Below are positions 1-8,341 of a DNA stretch of 14,292 bases, piece after piece. The translations under genes were made by a program, and so were the position numbers. Numbering within the stretch: position 1 is the stretch's first letter; each line of letters opens with the position of its first letter. Under the pieces are notes generated by a model, which saw nothing but the letters and a program-made list of their open reading frames with translations, was not told the DNA's origin and did no database searches. This DNA is from Rhodoferax sp. (GTDB lineage: Bacteria > Pseudomonadota > Gammaproteobacteria > Burkholderiales > Burkholderiaceae_C), in NCBI GenBank assembly GCA_029946045.1, contig JAQSDS010000422.1:1-14292 (forward strand), written 5' to 3'.

Positions 1-26
1 CCCTCATGAGTCACCCCTTATGAGGG
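1..26 (-). other. Hairpin spanning the junction to the next gene
   Basis: Bases 1-10 can pair with 17-26 (one G-T wobble) around a six-base loop. On the minus strand the structure covers the stop codon of the 62-aa ORF (TGA, 6-4) and an ATG at 7-5 in the overlapping ATGA arrangement. A purine-rich AAGGGG lies about eight bases before that ATG. It probably marks a translationally coupled next gene, of which only two codons are in the window. There is no T tract, so a terminator is unlikely. Confidence 0.4.
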
Positions 27-192
27 TTTCTAATGCTTCGGCAGCCGCGCCAATGCCCGCGATCTGATCCCGGAATACAAACACCCACGGCGGCGGGTCA
101 CCATCACCCGCCAGGTCGAGCGCCTTGGCGATGGCGTCGGCAGAGATCAGCCGATCATTCAGAACGTTAACGGCAGCAAGAAGGGCGCTCAT
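4..192 (-). CDS. Small hypothetical phage-type protein (62 aa)
   Basis: I do not recognise this protein. It is 62 residues, mostly helical and acidic, with an alanine-rich N-terminal half and an internal DGDPPPW turn. There is no signal peptide or membrane segment. The ATG at 192 is preceded by AGGTGG at a normal Shine-Dalgarno distance, which supports the start. Its stop overlaps a following ATG as ATGA at 7-4, and its own start overlaps the stop of the long HTH ORF as ATGA (192-189). That is the tight packing of a small-phage operon. It sits downstream of the ribbon-helix-helix gene with a 45-base gap. Its role within the mobile element is unknown. Confidence 0.5.
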   Translation of the reverse strand: MSALLAAVNVLNDRLISADAIAKALDLAGDGDPPPWVFVFRDQIAGIGAAAEALETLIRGDS

Positions 193-1082
193 GATTGACC
201 ACCTGTTCTTGACGCACTGGCCTTCGCTTCGCTCGGCCTAGCGCTTACCGAACAAGGCTTTTCGGGCTTCGTAAGCGGCTTGCTTTTCGGCCCTTGTGAG
301 CTTTGCGGGTTGCTCAGGCTCTGGACTTTGGTAAGTTGTTTTAGATGGCTCTGCAGGCTTCGGGTCTGGCTCTGATCCGGGCGCAGCAGGTCGGCCCGGT
401 TCTCGCAAGTAGGCGTCCAGGGCAACGCAAACGAGCGCGTTGAGGCTGATACCAAGGTAGTCGGCTTTGGCGCGTGCAACGGCGTCAAGGGCTTCTGGAA
501 GTCGTAAAGAATAGGCCATGATTCTATTATGACGTCATTTTGATGTCTATCTGATGCATTTATGACATCTGTCGATCCTGTCAAGTTACCACTTGTTTTA
601 TATGTGACAAGCCCCGCGCCTACGGCGCTTTCGGGGGCGCTAACGCACCCCGTCAAGAGGCCGTCGGCGTCCTTGGTTTCATTGAGCAGCAGGCGCAGCC
701 GGGTCATTTCAGCCATAGCGGAGCGAAAACACCGGGCCTGCCTGATCAGCAACGACCACCAGCTACCATCCTGTGGCGTGATCTGGCGACCCTCAGGCGT
801 GATCAATAGATTGCCCTCGATGCGCCAGCCAGCCCAAGCCTCACTGGGCAACTCAAGCCGCGCCAAGATGCGCGCCAGTTTGTAGACTGCATACGGGATG
901 CGGTGTGAGCCGTTTTCCCAGTTATGCCAAGTGCGGTCGGTGACCTGAAAATATTTCCCGGCATCCTCAACCGACCAGCCAAGCTTGCAGCGGGCATAGT
1001 GCAGGCGTTGGCCAAGCTGGGCGCGGGTTTCGGGGTCATGGGGGCAGGTTTTACGATAGTTCGACCTGTGACTGTACTTCAT
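189..1082 (-). CDS. Xer recombination activation factor-like HTH protein (VC1465/DUF3653-like)
   Basis: Residues about 20-75 form a helix-turn-helix of the phage-regulator type (RLHYARCKLGWSVEDAGKYF, then VTDRTWHNWENG). This is followed by a GWRIEG...TPEGR segment and WW at 108-109 with RQARCFR. This order is typical of the VC1465 family, whose TLC member XafT activates XerD-first strand exchange. The ATG at 1082 lies inside the adjacent dif-like site, and no good ribosome binding site precedes it. The reading frame stays open to 189 (297 codons), but only roughly the first 130-140 residues look like the family. The remainder is S/P/K-rich and overlaps the ribbon-helix-helix gene in another frame, so the true functional C-terminus is uncertain. 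It could be a long tail, or a frame left open by chance after loss of the original stop. The family assignment is from pattern recognition of the N-terminal half. Confidence 0.6.
   Translation of the reverse strand: MKYSHRSNYRKTCPHDPETRAQLGQRLHYARCKLGWSVEDAGKYFQVTDRTWHNWENGSHRIPYAVYKLARILARLELPSEAWAGWRIEGNLLITPEGRQITPQDGSWWSLLIRQARCFRSAMAEMTRLRLLLNETKDADGLLTGCVSAPESAVGAGLVTYKTSGNLTGSTDVINASDRHQNDVIIESWPILYDFQKPLTPLHAPKPTTLVSASTRSFALPWTPTCENRADLLRPDQSQTRSLQSHLKQLTKVQSLSNPQSSQGPKSKPLTKPEKPCSVSARPSEAKASASRTGGQS
238..519 (-). CDS. Ribbon-helix-helix (Arc/CopG-like) DNA-binding protein
   Basis: This is a 93-residue protein. The N-terminus (MAYSLRLPEAL, then ARAKADYLGISLNALVCVAL) has the beta-strand, helix, turn, helix pattern of Arc/MetJ/CopG repressors, which dimerise and insert the strand pair into the major groove. 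Residues about 40-75 are a proline/glutamate-rich linker. The tail (LTRAEKQAAYEARKALFGKR) is a basic helix. The start at 519 has only a weak AGAA-type ribosome binding site. Just upstream, at 529-569, lies a cluster of TGACGTCA-like repeats that could be its own operator. It is nested within the 3' half of the long HTH ORF in a different frame; its codon and residue pattern make this the coding frame there. It is probably the element's transcriptional or copy-control repressor. Confidence 0.65.
   Translation of the reverse strand: MAYSLRLPEALDAVARAKADYLGISLNALVCVALDAYLREPGRPAAPGSEPDPKPAEPSKTTYQSPEPEQPAKLTRAEKQAAYEARKALFGKR
529..569. promoter_or_regulatory. Candidate ribbon-helix-helix operator: TGAYGTC repeats
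   Basis: A palindrome ATGACGTCAT (529-538) is followed by TGATGTC (541-547) and TGACATC (563-569). Each is a variant of the same half-site, placed 10-45 bases ahead of the ribbon-helix-helix start codon. Short repeated palindromic half-sites in front of their own gene are the usual target of Arc/CopG proteins. Binding by this protein is inferred. Confidence 0.45.
611..638. other. GC-rich hairpin inside the HTH ORF
   Basis: GCCCC (611-615) and GCGCC (616-620) can pair with GGGGC (634-638) and GGCGC (624-628) around a TAC loop, leaving TTTCG bulged on one arm. On the minus strand it is followed by TTGT, not a T run. It falls where the HTH ORF stops resembling its family. It may be a structural remnant of an intergenic region, a weak terminator, or a single-strand DNA structure of the phage. 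Confidence 0.35.
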
Positions 1083-1103
1083 ACGATGTATATTATGTTA
1101 AGT
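1076..1103. other. dif-like Xer attachment site, hybrid arms
   Basis: TGTATATTATGTTAAGT at 1087-1103 equals the dif central region plus XerD arm, with a single mismatch (G for A at the penultimate base). The 11 bases to the left (1076-1086), where the XerC arm should be, match the classical arm at only 4 of 11 positions. This is what a junction looks like after Xer-mediated integration of an element with a degenerate XerC arm: element on the left, chromosome on the right. Sixteen identical bases out of 17 make a chance match very unlikely. It also contains the start codon of the HTH gene and a minus-strand -10-like TAATAT (1095-1090). Confidence 0.75.
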
Positions 1104-1126
1104 TAAAATGCAACAAGATAAATCGG

Positions 1127-2041
1127 TTAGCGGACCACAAACGACACGATCGGCGCGCTGGGATCGCTGAACGAGGTTCCGAGCGCAAATTGCCCATGAC
1201 CATGCAGCACGCATTCATCGCGTCGCAGCATCAGGTCGGCCCCACTGCCCGCAAAACGTATCCAGCTCCCATAAGAACTTTCATCCACCAAAATAAAACT
1301 GCCGTTACGCCACTCAATCGTGGCGTGGCTCCGGGAAACACGTGGGTCATTGACAACAAAGTCAACTTTACGAAAACGTCCAATGTGTATCGGTAACTCA
1401 AAGGCCTGGAATGTTTGCCGGAGCTCATTGAACGAGAGTTCGATCTGGCCGCCAAGGACATCGACGACACCTGTTTCGGATTGCGCATTCGCAGGTGCCT
1501 GCACCGTAAAGTATTCCGAGTTCTGGTCTTCCTGCCATTCAATCTGGTAAACGTTACATGGTTCTGATCGACCACGTATGGCAATCGGTCCCAGAAATCG
1601 AAAATGAACATCATCCAACTTCGGACTATTTTCTATGGCCTTGTCGTTGACCCAGATCTGGTGTGGGCCCGTGAGCTCGCTCAAACGGGACGCGGTGTTG
1701 ACGGCGTCGCCATAACAATCGTCGTCTACAAGAATAACGTCACCACGGACCACACCAATACGCAAGGGCATGTAAAGTTGTGGCGCCAAACCTGCCAGGC
1801 GCAACTGGTAACTGCGCTGAATTTCGACCACCGCGGCAATCGCCTCCGGACTCTTCTTGAAGGTGGCCAGCACGCCATCACCCAAGAGCTTCACCACCTT
1901 GCCACCGTTGGCCGTAATTTTTTCTGCAACCCAATTGGTCGCCTGGGTGACGGCGGCAGTCGCTTTGGCATTACCAAGCGACTCAAACACCCCTGTACTT
2001 CCAAACAGATCGGCAAAGACAACCGTTGAGTGAACTGCCAT
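1127..2041 (-). CDS. Class III adenylate cyclase with C-terminal FHA domain
   Basis: This 304-residue soluble protein makes cyclic AMP from ATP. The cyclase domain (about 3-165) has every canonical residue at the expected spacing: metal aspartates D11 and D55 (FADLFGST, LLGDG), purine-binding K51 and D108, and transition-state N115 and R119 (GDAVNTASRL). K51/D108 favour ATP over GTP. Residues about 200-295 form an FHA phosphothreonine-reader domain with GR (221-222) and the SRSH motif (236-239), while the usual NGT is YGS here. No membrane segment or signal peptide is seen. An AAGGA lies about ten bases before the ATG. It is probably controlled by a Ser/Thr-phosphorylated partner through the FHA domain (inference). 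It lies 24 bases from the dif-like site, at the edge of the chromosome side. Confidence 0.88.
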   Translation of the reverse strand: MAVHSTVVFADLFGSTGVFESLGNAKATAAVTQATNWVAEKITANGGKVVKLLGDGVLATFKKSPEAIAAVVEIQRSYQLRLAGLAPQLYMPLRIGVVRGDVILVDDDCYGDAVNTASRLSELTGPHQIWVNDKAIENSPKLDDVHFRFLGPIAIRGRSEPCNVYQIEWQEDQNSEYFTVQAPANAQSETGVVDVLGGQIELSFNELRQTFQAFELPIHIGRFRKVDFVVNDPRVSRSHATIEWRNGSFILVDESSYGSWIRFAGSGADLMLRRDECVLHGHGQFALGTSFSDPSAPIVSFVVR

Positions 2042-2100
2042 GGGTGATTATTCCTTCGTGAATGCCACGAGTTTAGGTCAATCTACCTGTCTTGCCGCCC

Positions 2101-3811
<1,711 letters not shown>

Positions 3812-3931
3812 CTACCCTATCTTGTCGATGTCGTTGGCCTGCCCGATTCGCTGTGCCAGTTCGGCGAAGCATGCCTCGTCCTCGCGGCGACGCCCTTCCA
3901 AAGCTACCCATCTAGTGCTAGTGCGGGGCAT
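3812..3931 (-). CDS. Possible 39-aa protein downstream of the papain-like gene
   Basis: This short frame starts eight bases after the stop of the papain-like gene (TGA at 3942-3940), with GAGGGC just before the ATG at 3931. It is strongly charged and looks like a single helix: GRRREDEACFAELAQRIG, then a short IDKIG end. The ATG, the spacing and the protein-like composition (Arg/Glu/Asp/Ala pattern, sensible codons) argue for a real gene. Its small size leaves room for doubt. It could be a cofactor, an immunity-type partner of the putative peptidase, or the relic tail of a larger gene. Function not recognised. Confidence 0.45.
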   Translation of the reverse strand: MPRTSTRWVALEGRRREDEACFAELAQRIGQANDIDKIG

Positions 3932-3939
3932 GCCCTCAG

Positions 3940-5208
3940 TCACGTCAACAGGGCCAAGGACTCAGCATGCATATTGGCGCGTATGCGCCAACAATCATTG
4001 CAAAGTCGCAGGGTGCAGATCGCACCGTCCGGAACCCCTGGTCCGACTAGGCGATAGTCTCTCACCGGTGCATCCCCGCAAATGGAACACACAGCGTCGC
4101 TTCCAGACTGCTGTAGGATCGAACGCGTGTGAGCCGCTTGCTGCGGATTCCATGCGCCCAGGGCAGCAAACCATCCTTCCGTGTGGGGTGTCAACAGGAC
4201 AGCGGGGCTCCTCGCAGGCAAAACTGCTGAGCCTTGGCGGGTCAGCCACTGCGCAGCCGTCTGTCGACGGTCTAGGTGCAGTTCGACCAGCTTTTCATAT
4301 AAGGTCTTGAGTCGGCGAAAGGTCTCCAGAGAAAATTCTTCCGCAAGTAAAGAGTACCCCGCCCGGTTGACCTCGAAACGCACCAGTCCTTCTTCATCAT
4401 CACTCAGCAAATTCTCACAATATTGCCGCTTCGCTACATCGAGGCCAGGCGCGTCGATCATCGCCTGCAAGTCGTACTGCCAGCGATTTTTGTCGCATTC
4501 GGCGACCCAGACCGTGAGGTAACCCGATTTTTCGTAGAGGTTTGCAAAATATGCGTCGTCGCCGGGTGTCACCTGCAGATGGTGGTCGATGTCATTTACA
4601 TCTTCAATGCTCGCGTTCTTGGTCCGTGCACCCGACAGCAGAGAGTTGGTCGCATCTCGCATGCTCTGCGGGGTGTCGTGAACACCCTGCCAGCCCTTTA
4701 TCTCTTCGTCGCTGACGTGCCGAACGGCGCCTTGCACGGTGATCAGCTGTGTGCTGTTCTTCAGATGATCTGGCGCACAATAGTTGGGGTCGTCCACCAA
4801 ATTCACGCCCGCGCTGGCATACGCTTGGGCCACCAAACGCGAACAAAACTGCCTCCGGCTGGGTGCCTTCGCACCGCCGAACACCGACCGGGCAGCCTCG
4901 ATTTTCGAGTACTGCGTGCCGATTCTTCCCCTGACATAGTTCACGATGTGCCGAGACTGAGTGTCGTCTAATCCTTCGGCGAATCGAAGTACGTGTACTG
5001 CACATTCATCCTCCCAAAAGAGGCGCTGTGAATTTCGCGAATGCACGCCATCACTTGTAGCATCAATGACGGAATGCGACTCGACGTAGATGAGAGCATG
5101 CGAGATATCGCTCCCAGTCACTTTGCGGATGCCTTTGCTTAACAGGTCCGTGGTCGTCGTCAAAATGATGTCGCCGATCTGAAACACCGATTCGTTCAAT
5201 TTTCTCAT
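3940..5208 (-). CDS. Permuted NlpC/P60-like (YiiX/C92-type) papain-fold protein with C-terminal zinc site
   Basis: The protein is 422 aa. Residues about 8-160 match the circularly permuted NlpC/P60 papain fold of the YaeF/YiiX (C92) group: GDIILT, then DISHALIYV with catalytic H37, then RRQFCSRLVAQAYASAG with catalytic C122, and a late YCAPDHLKNS segment. Members cleave amide or thioester bonds; the substrate here cannot be read. Residues about 200-350 are unassigned and mostly helical. The tail carries two cysteine pairs, CSIC (374-377) and CNDC (403-406), spaced as a zinc ribbon. No signal peptide is present, so it is cytoplasmic. It lies 91 bases behind qatD in the same direction, after a perfect short palindrome, so it may have its own control. 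It is not part of the described Qat set. It may be an additional defence effector, a toxin, or a passenger of the island (inference). Confidence 0.65.
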   Translation of the reverse strand: MRKLNESVFQIGDIILTTTTDLLSKGIRKVTGSDISHALIYVESHSVIDATSDGVHSRNSQRLFWEDECAVHVLRFAEGLDDTQSRHIVNYVRGRIGTQYSKIEAARSVFGGAKAPSRRQFCSRLVAQAYASAGVNLVDDPNYCAPDHLKNSTQLITVQGAVRHVSDEEIKGWQGVHDTPQSMRDATNSLLSGARTKNASIEDVNDIDHHLQVTPGDDAYFANLYEKSGYLTVWVAECDKNRWQYDLQAMIDAPGLDVAKRQYCENLLSDDEEGLVRFEVNRAGYSLLAEEFSLETFRRLKTLYEKLVELHLDRRQTAAQWLTRQGSAVLPARSPAVLLTPHTEGWFAALGAWNPQQAAHTRSILQQSGSDAVCSICGDAPVRDYRLVGPGVPDGAICTLRLCNDCWRIRANMHAESLALLT

Positions 5209-5223
5209 GGTGATCTTCTATTC

Positions 5224-5238
5224 ACCAGTTCAACTGGT
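5224..5238. promoter_or_regulatory. Perfect palindrome before the papain-like gene
   Basis: ACCAGTT-C-AACTGGT has 7-base arms around one base and ends 16 bases before the ATG at 5208. It sits in the 91-base gap after qatD. A direct repeat CGGTGGAC also occurs in this gap at 5248-5255 and 5280-5287. The palindrome is in the right place to act as an operator or to influence translation. No regulator can be assigned. Confidence 0.4.
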
Positions 5239-5299
5239 ACCTAAATTCGGTGGACCAATGCAACGGTCAGCAAGACATGCGGTGGACAAATCGTTCATA

Positions 5300-6067
5300 T
5301 CAATAACCCTCGCCATTCAGCTCCAGCAAGCTGCGCAGATTGTTTCGGACAGTAGCCGCAAGCGCCGATGTCGAAACACCATGTAGGCGACTCAAAGCCT
5401 CAACAACTAGGGCCACGTCTGCCGGCTTCGAAGGCCGATCAGCCGTCTTGGTGAAAGGGCCATCCGTCTCGGTCAGCAACCTATCAAGGGGAATGGCGAC
5501 GACCATCGACGAATGTCGCTCATTGTCCAACATCGCTGCATTGATTGAGAAGTAACAGCCCAACTCAAGAGCACGCTTTGCCTCGGCCTTGCTGCCGGTG
5601 AACCAGTGCAGCACGACTTTGCCTTTTGCAGGAGGCAGGTATGCCTCAATGTGATCCAGCACCGCTTTTGCCGCACGGATGCTATGCACCGTGATGACTT
5701 TGTTGCCCGCCTTGGCACAACGCTGCAACACGTGCTGAAAAACCTGCTTCTGCAAGTCAAATGATTTGTAAAAACGTGGACCAGCGTCAAGGCCTACCTC
5801 GCCGATATAGCGAGTCTCTGAAAGATAGGCATCCCAGAGCGCAAGTTCGCTTGCCCGTTCAGCGACCAACTGCGGATGCAGCCCAAGCGCAGCCCGAACA
5901 TGCCGCGTCGCTTGCGCCAGTTCATGGTTCTGTGGCCATGCCTTCGGCGTGGTCGTCACTGCCAGTGTGAAAACACCCGCGTCGTCAGATTCACGGACCG
6001 CCGCTGGATGGTCCGGATACAGATCAAGATGGCAGTGGAAGTCCACCAGACCATTTGTCGCGATCAT
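5300..6067 (-). CDS. qatD: QatD, TatD-like metal-dependent hydrolase
   Basis: This is the fourth component of the QatABCD anti-phage system. The 255-aa protein has the TatD amidohydrolase (TIM-barrel) metal ligands in full: HCH (H11, H13), E90 in IGEVGLD, H128 in TVHS, H154 in LHWFTG, and D202 in TETDGP. It is expected to act as a cytoplasmic metal-dependent nuclease or hydrolase, though the precise Qat substrate is not known. The ATG at 6067 lies 13 bases after the qatC stop, with TTGGGG as a weak ribosome binding site. TatD housekeeping enzymes have the same fold, but the direct position behind a QueC-like gene, QatB and a KAP ATPase makes QatD the correct name. Confidence 0.9.
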   Translation of the reverse strand: MIATNGLVDFHCHLDLYPDHPAAVRESDDAGVFTLAVTTTPKAWPQNHELAQATRHVRAALGLHPQLVAERASELALWDAYLSETRYIGEVGLDAGPRFYKSFDLQKQVFQHVLQRCAKAGNKVITVHSIRAAKAVLDHIEAYLPPAKGKVVLHWFTGSKAEAKRALELGCYFSINAAMLDNERHSSMVVAIPLDRLLTETDGPFTKTADRPSKPADVALVVEALSRLHGVSTSALAATVRNNLRSLLELNGEGY

Positions 6068-6080
6068 GGATGCCCCAACA

Positions 6081-7457
6081 TCAGCTCGGTCTCGTGTTCA
6101 CGCCATCGATCAGGCGCGCAACTTCGTCGAGACCGCGCCGATAGACATCCGCCAGTTGATCCAGCCGCGTGGCCTCGTCCGCAAGCGAACCTGGCTTATG
6201 GATGAGAAGATTCGCGAGGCTTGGGTTTCCCCGCAACCGTTCGATTGCATACTGGAAAGAGCGAACCTGTTTGCCTGTCGATTCTCGCGTATCAAGTGTC
6301 TGCGCGCGAAGATCGAGCACCGTGTATGTGGTCTCGTCTTGACCTGCTCCCCACGCGCTATCCAACGCAGCGCGCCGAATCAGGCAGGGCAGACAGTATC
6401 CGCAGTGCTCAATGCCTCTTCCTTGATGACCTTGCCACCGGGCGTTCGCGGGGTGTGCACAAGACAAAGAATGCGGTGCCAATTTGAGCAGCAATGCCTT
6501 GTTTGCGCATGCACTGGCCATTTCTCCCTTGGTCTTGTTCCAATACGGATTCTCGACGCGACCATCGATCCCTAGCTCTGTGAGCAGGTCGTTCCAGCGC
6601 GCCATGTAGTATGGATGCGTGGTACGAGTGCTGTTTGACCCGAGCCGCAAAGGGTCTAGCGGCACATTCAATGCGATCAAGCCATTCTCGGGCACCCTCA
6701 GCACGAAGCCACTGCCAAGCCCTGTTCCGGCGAATACGCCCAGGGCAAAGAACAAGAACGACCGACCTCTCGTACTGTTTTCCGAGCCGACATCCTTCAC
6801 CAAGCCTTTATCGAACGTCATGCCGACGCGCAATCGGTCGAACGCCGAGTTCGCGTATTGCTTCTTCATGCCTGCAAACAATTTCCCTTGCGCGTCGCTG
6901 GTCGCGCCTTCGCCAAAGTGGCTCACCAACAACGGTGTCGAGCTGGCTTGAAGAAGATCAATGACACCGATCAAGCTGTCCAGCCCGCCGGAAAACAGGC
7001 TCAGCGAATCAAACGGCGGTGTCAGCAGGCTGGGCGGGGCTTGCTTCGCAATAGTCGCGAACCGGTCAGGCCGCACCCGAAAGCCTATCGTCCATTGATC
7101 ACCCGTCAGAAAATTCAAAGCCTTCGTCAAGGTCGATGTGGCAGCACCCCAGCGCGCCGGGTCACTCACCGGAACGACCAGACGGATTTCTCTTGTCCAC
7201 GAATCCTGCGACTGTTCCGCACGAGAGATGCGCGTGTCCGCAGCGTGGACATGTGCGGCGAGTACCAGCAGATCAATACCGATCTCCGATGGGAATACGC
7301 CCAGGGCCTTCAGACTGGTTAGCGCCCCGCCGATTCCGTGATCCAGCATCTTCTCGCCAGCCACCAGTTCAAGCCGGGTCAGCTGCTCGTCGGCCGCAGT
7401 GGAAATAGACGTGCGATCGTCAGGACCGAAGTGGCCTGCTAACAGTTGTCGCTTCAT
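6081..7457 (-). CDS. qatC: QatC, QueC-like PP-loop ATPase
   Basis: The protein is 458 aa. It is related to QueC, which converts carboxy-deazaguanine to the nitrile preQ0 with ATP. The PP-loop is intact as SGGLDS (156-161). The QueC-type zinc site is C333 plus C352, C355 and C358 (HCGYCLPC). PENG at 257-260 recalls the substrate-side loop of QueC. The protein is about twice QueC length, with an N-terminal extension of about 150 residues typical of the defence variant. In Qat systems it is thought to provide a base- or nucleotide-modifying activity; the product is not established. The ATG at 7457 overlaps the qatB stop as ATGA, indicating translational coupling. Confidence 0.9.
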   Translation of the reverse strand: MKRQLLAGHFGPDDRTSISTAADEQLTRLELVAGEKMLDHGIGGALTSLKALGVFPSEIGIDLLVLAAHVHAADTRISRAEQSQDSWTREIRLVVPVSDPARWGAATSTLTKALNFLTGDQWTIGFRVRPDRFATIAKQAPPSLLTPPFDSLSLFSGGLDSLIGVIDLLQASSTPLLVSHFGEGATSDAQGKLFAGMKKQYANSAFDRLRVGMTFDKGLVKDVGSENSTRGRSFLFFALGVFAGTGLGSGFVLRVPENGLIALNVPLDPLRLGSNSTRTTHPYYMARWNDLLTELGIDGRVENPYWNKTKGEMASACANKALLLKLAPHSLSCAHPANARWQGHQGRGIEHCGYCLPCLIRRAALDSAWGAGQDETTYTVLDLRAQTLDTRESTGKQVRSFQYAIERLRGNPSLANLLIHKPGSLADEATRLDQLADVYRRGLDEVARLIDGVNTRPS

Positions 7458-8341
7458 TGGTTCGCCTCCGCTTCGCCGAGAGACTGAAGAATCGCAAACG
7501 CAGACTCATACACCATGTCCACGAAGGACTGAATTCGCTCGGGCGTCAAGTTGGGCGTTGCGGCACGGGCTGCGGTGAGCGCATCGGTGACTCCGCCACG
7601 GATGAAATCACGCAACTGGGCTTCTACGCGGTGTGCTGCCTGCGCATCGGCCGGCATCGTGACTGCCTTCGTTCCGATGTCGTTGCAGATCCTCGCTTCA
7701 ATCGCATGCGTTGCATACAACTCGAACACCGTTTGCATCTGATCCGGCGTGAACGTCGAAAGATCGGTCAAGCCCTCGGTGGTCAACTCGATGATGGTCT
7801 CAACATACGCTTCGCGTGCGATGCCTTCATCGACTGTGCCGGCCCCTGGACAGATGTAGTCGGCAAGGCCGACAAATATCTCAGCAATGGGGCGACCTGC
7901 GAGCGCTTCGAGGTCCAACGACCGGAGCGCTTCGCGTACGCCACGCACTTGGGCATCGGCCAGAAACCCAAGCAATCTCGCCCCGGCGCCGCGCGATGCA
8001 CCCATGCGTTGCGCTGCCTGGCGCGCACCGCCTGATGATGTGGACACGTAGCGCGAGACCGCCCGCCCGAGGTTGGCGCGATCGCTGCCACCTGAACCGG
8101 CAAAACGAGTGAAACTGTTGCGGGCGCCGGAGAATCTACTGGGATCGGCCGCCGCAGGAATCGCGGGACGGTTCGGCGGCGCAGGTGGCACCGCAGGGGG
8201 AGACGGTGCAGTCCCGTCGCCATTTGGTGAGCCATCCGGCGGAACTGGGGCGGGAGGCGCACCCCCACCGTCCCCACCGAGCCAGGAAGGCACAAGCGGT
8301 GTACCACCACCGGGACCACCATAGGCTGTCGACGTTCCCAT
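7454..8341 (-). CDS. qatB: QatB, accessory protein of the Qat system
   Basis: The protein is 295 aa. The frame continues upstream to 8503 inside qatA, but the ATG at 8341 begins MGTSTAYGGPGGGTPLVPSW, the usual QatB N-terminus. It also overlaps the qatA stop (TAATG) and has a strong GGGGGGA ribosome binding site seven bases before it. Residues about 8-65 are a Gly/Pro-rich flexible stretch. Residues about 90-290 are a helical domain with no enzymatic motif that I can see. QatB is required in described Qat systems, but its activity is unknown; a scaffold or DNA/protein-binding role is possible. The following gene is coupled by ATGA. Confidence 0.88.
   Translation of the reverse strand: MGTSTAYGGPGGGTPLVPSWLGGDGGGAPPAPVPPDGSPNGDGTAPSPPAVPPAPPNRPAIPAAADPSRFSGARNSFTRFAGSGGSDRANLGRAVSRYVSTSSGGARQAAQRMGASRGAGARLLGFLADAQVRGVREALRSLDLEALAGRPIAEIFVGLADYICPGAGTVDEGIAREAYVETIIELTTEGLTDLSTFTPDQMQTVFELYATHAIEARICNDIGTKAVTMPADAQAAHRVEAQLRDFIRGGVTDALTAARAATPNLTPERIQSFVDMVYESAFAILQSLGEAEANQ

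Larger units (their letters stand above)
1..1103. mobile_element. Right end of a Xer/dif-integrated phage-like element (IMEX)
   Basis: This segment carries three small minus-strand phage-type ORFs and ends at a dif-like site at 1076-1103, beyond which housekeeping genes begin. The gene next to the boundary resembles Xer recombination activation factors (VC1465/XafT family), known from the TLC satellite phage of Vibrio cholerae, whose attachment site has a good XerD arm and a poor XerC arm. The site here has the same asymmetry. No integrase is visible, as expected for an element that borrows host XerC/XerD. The rest of the element, including any replication or capsid gene and the second dif site, would lie to the left of the window. 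Element identity is inference; the site and the HTH gene are visible. Confidence 0.65.
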
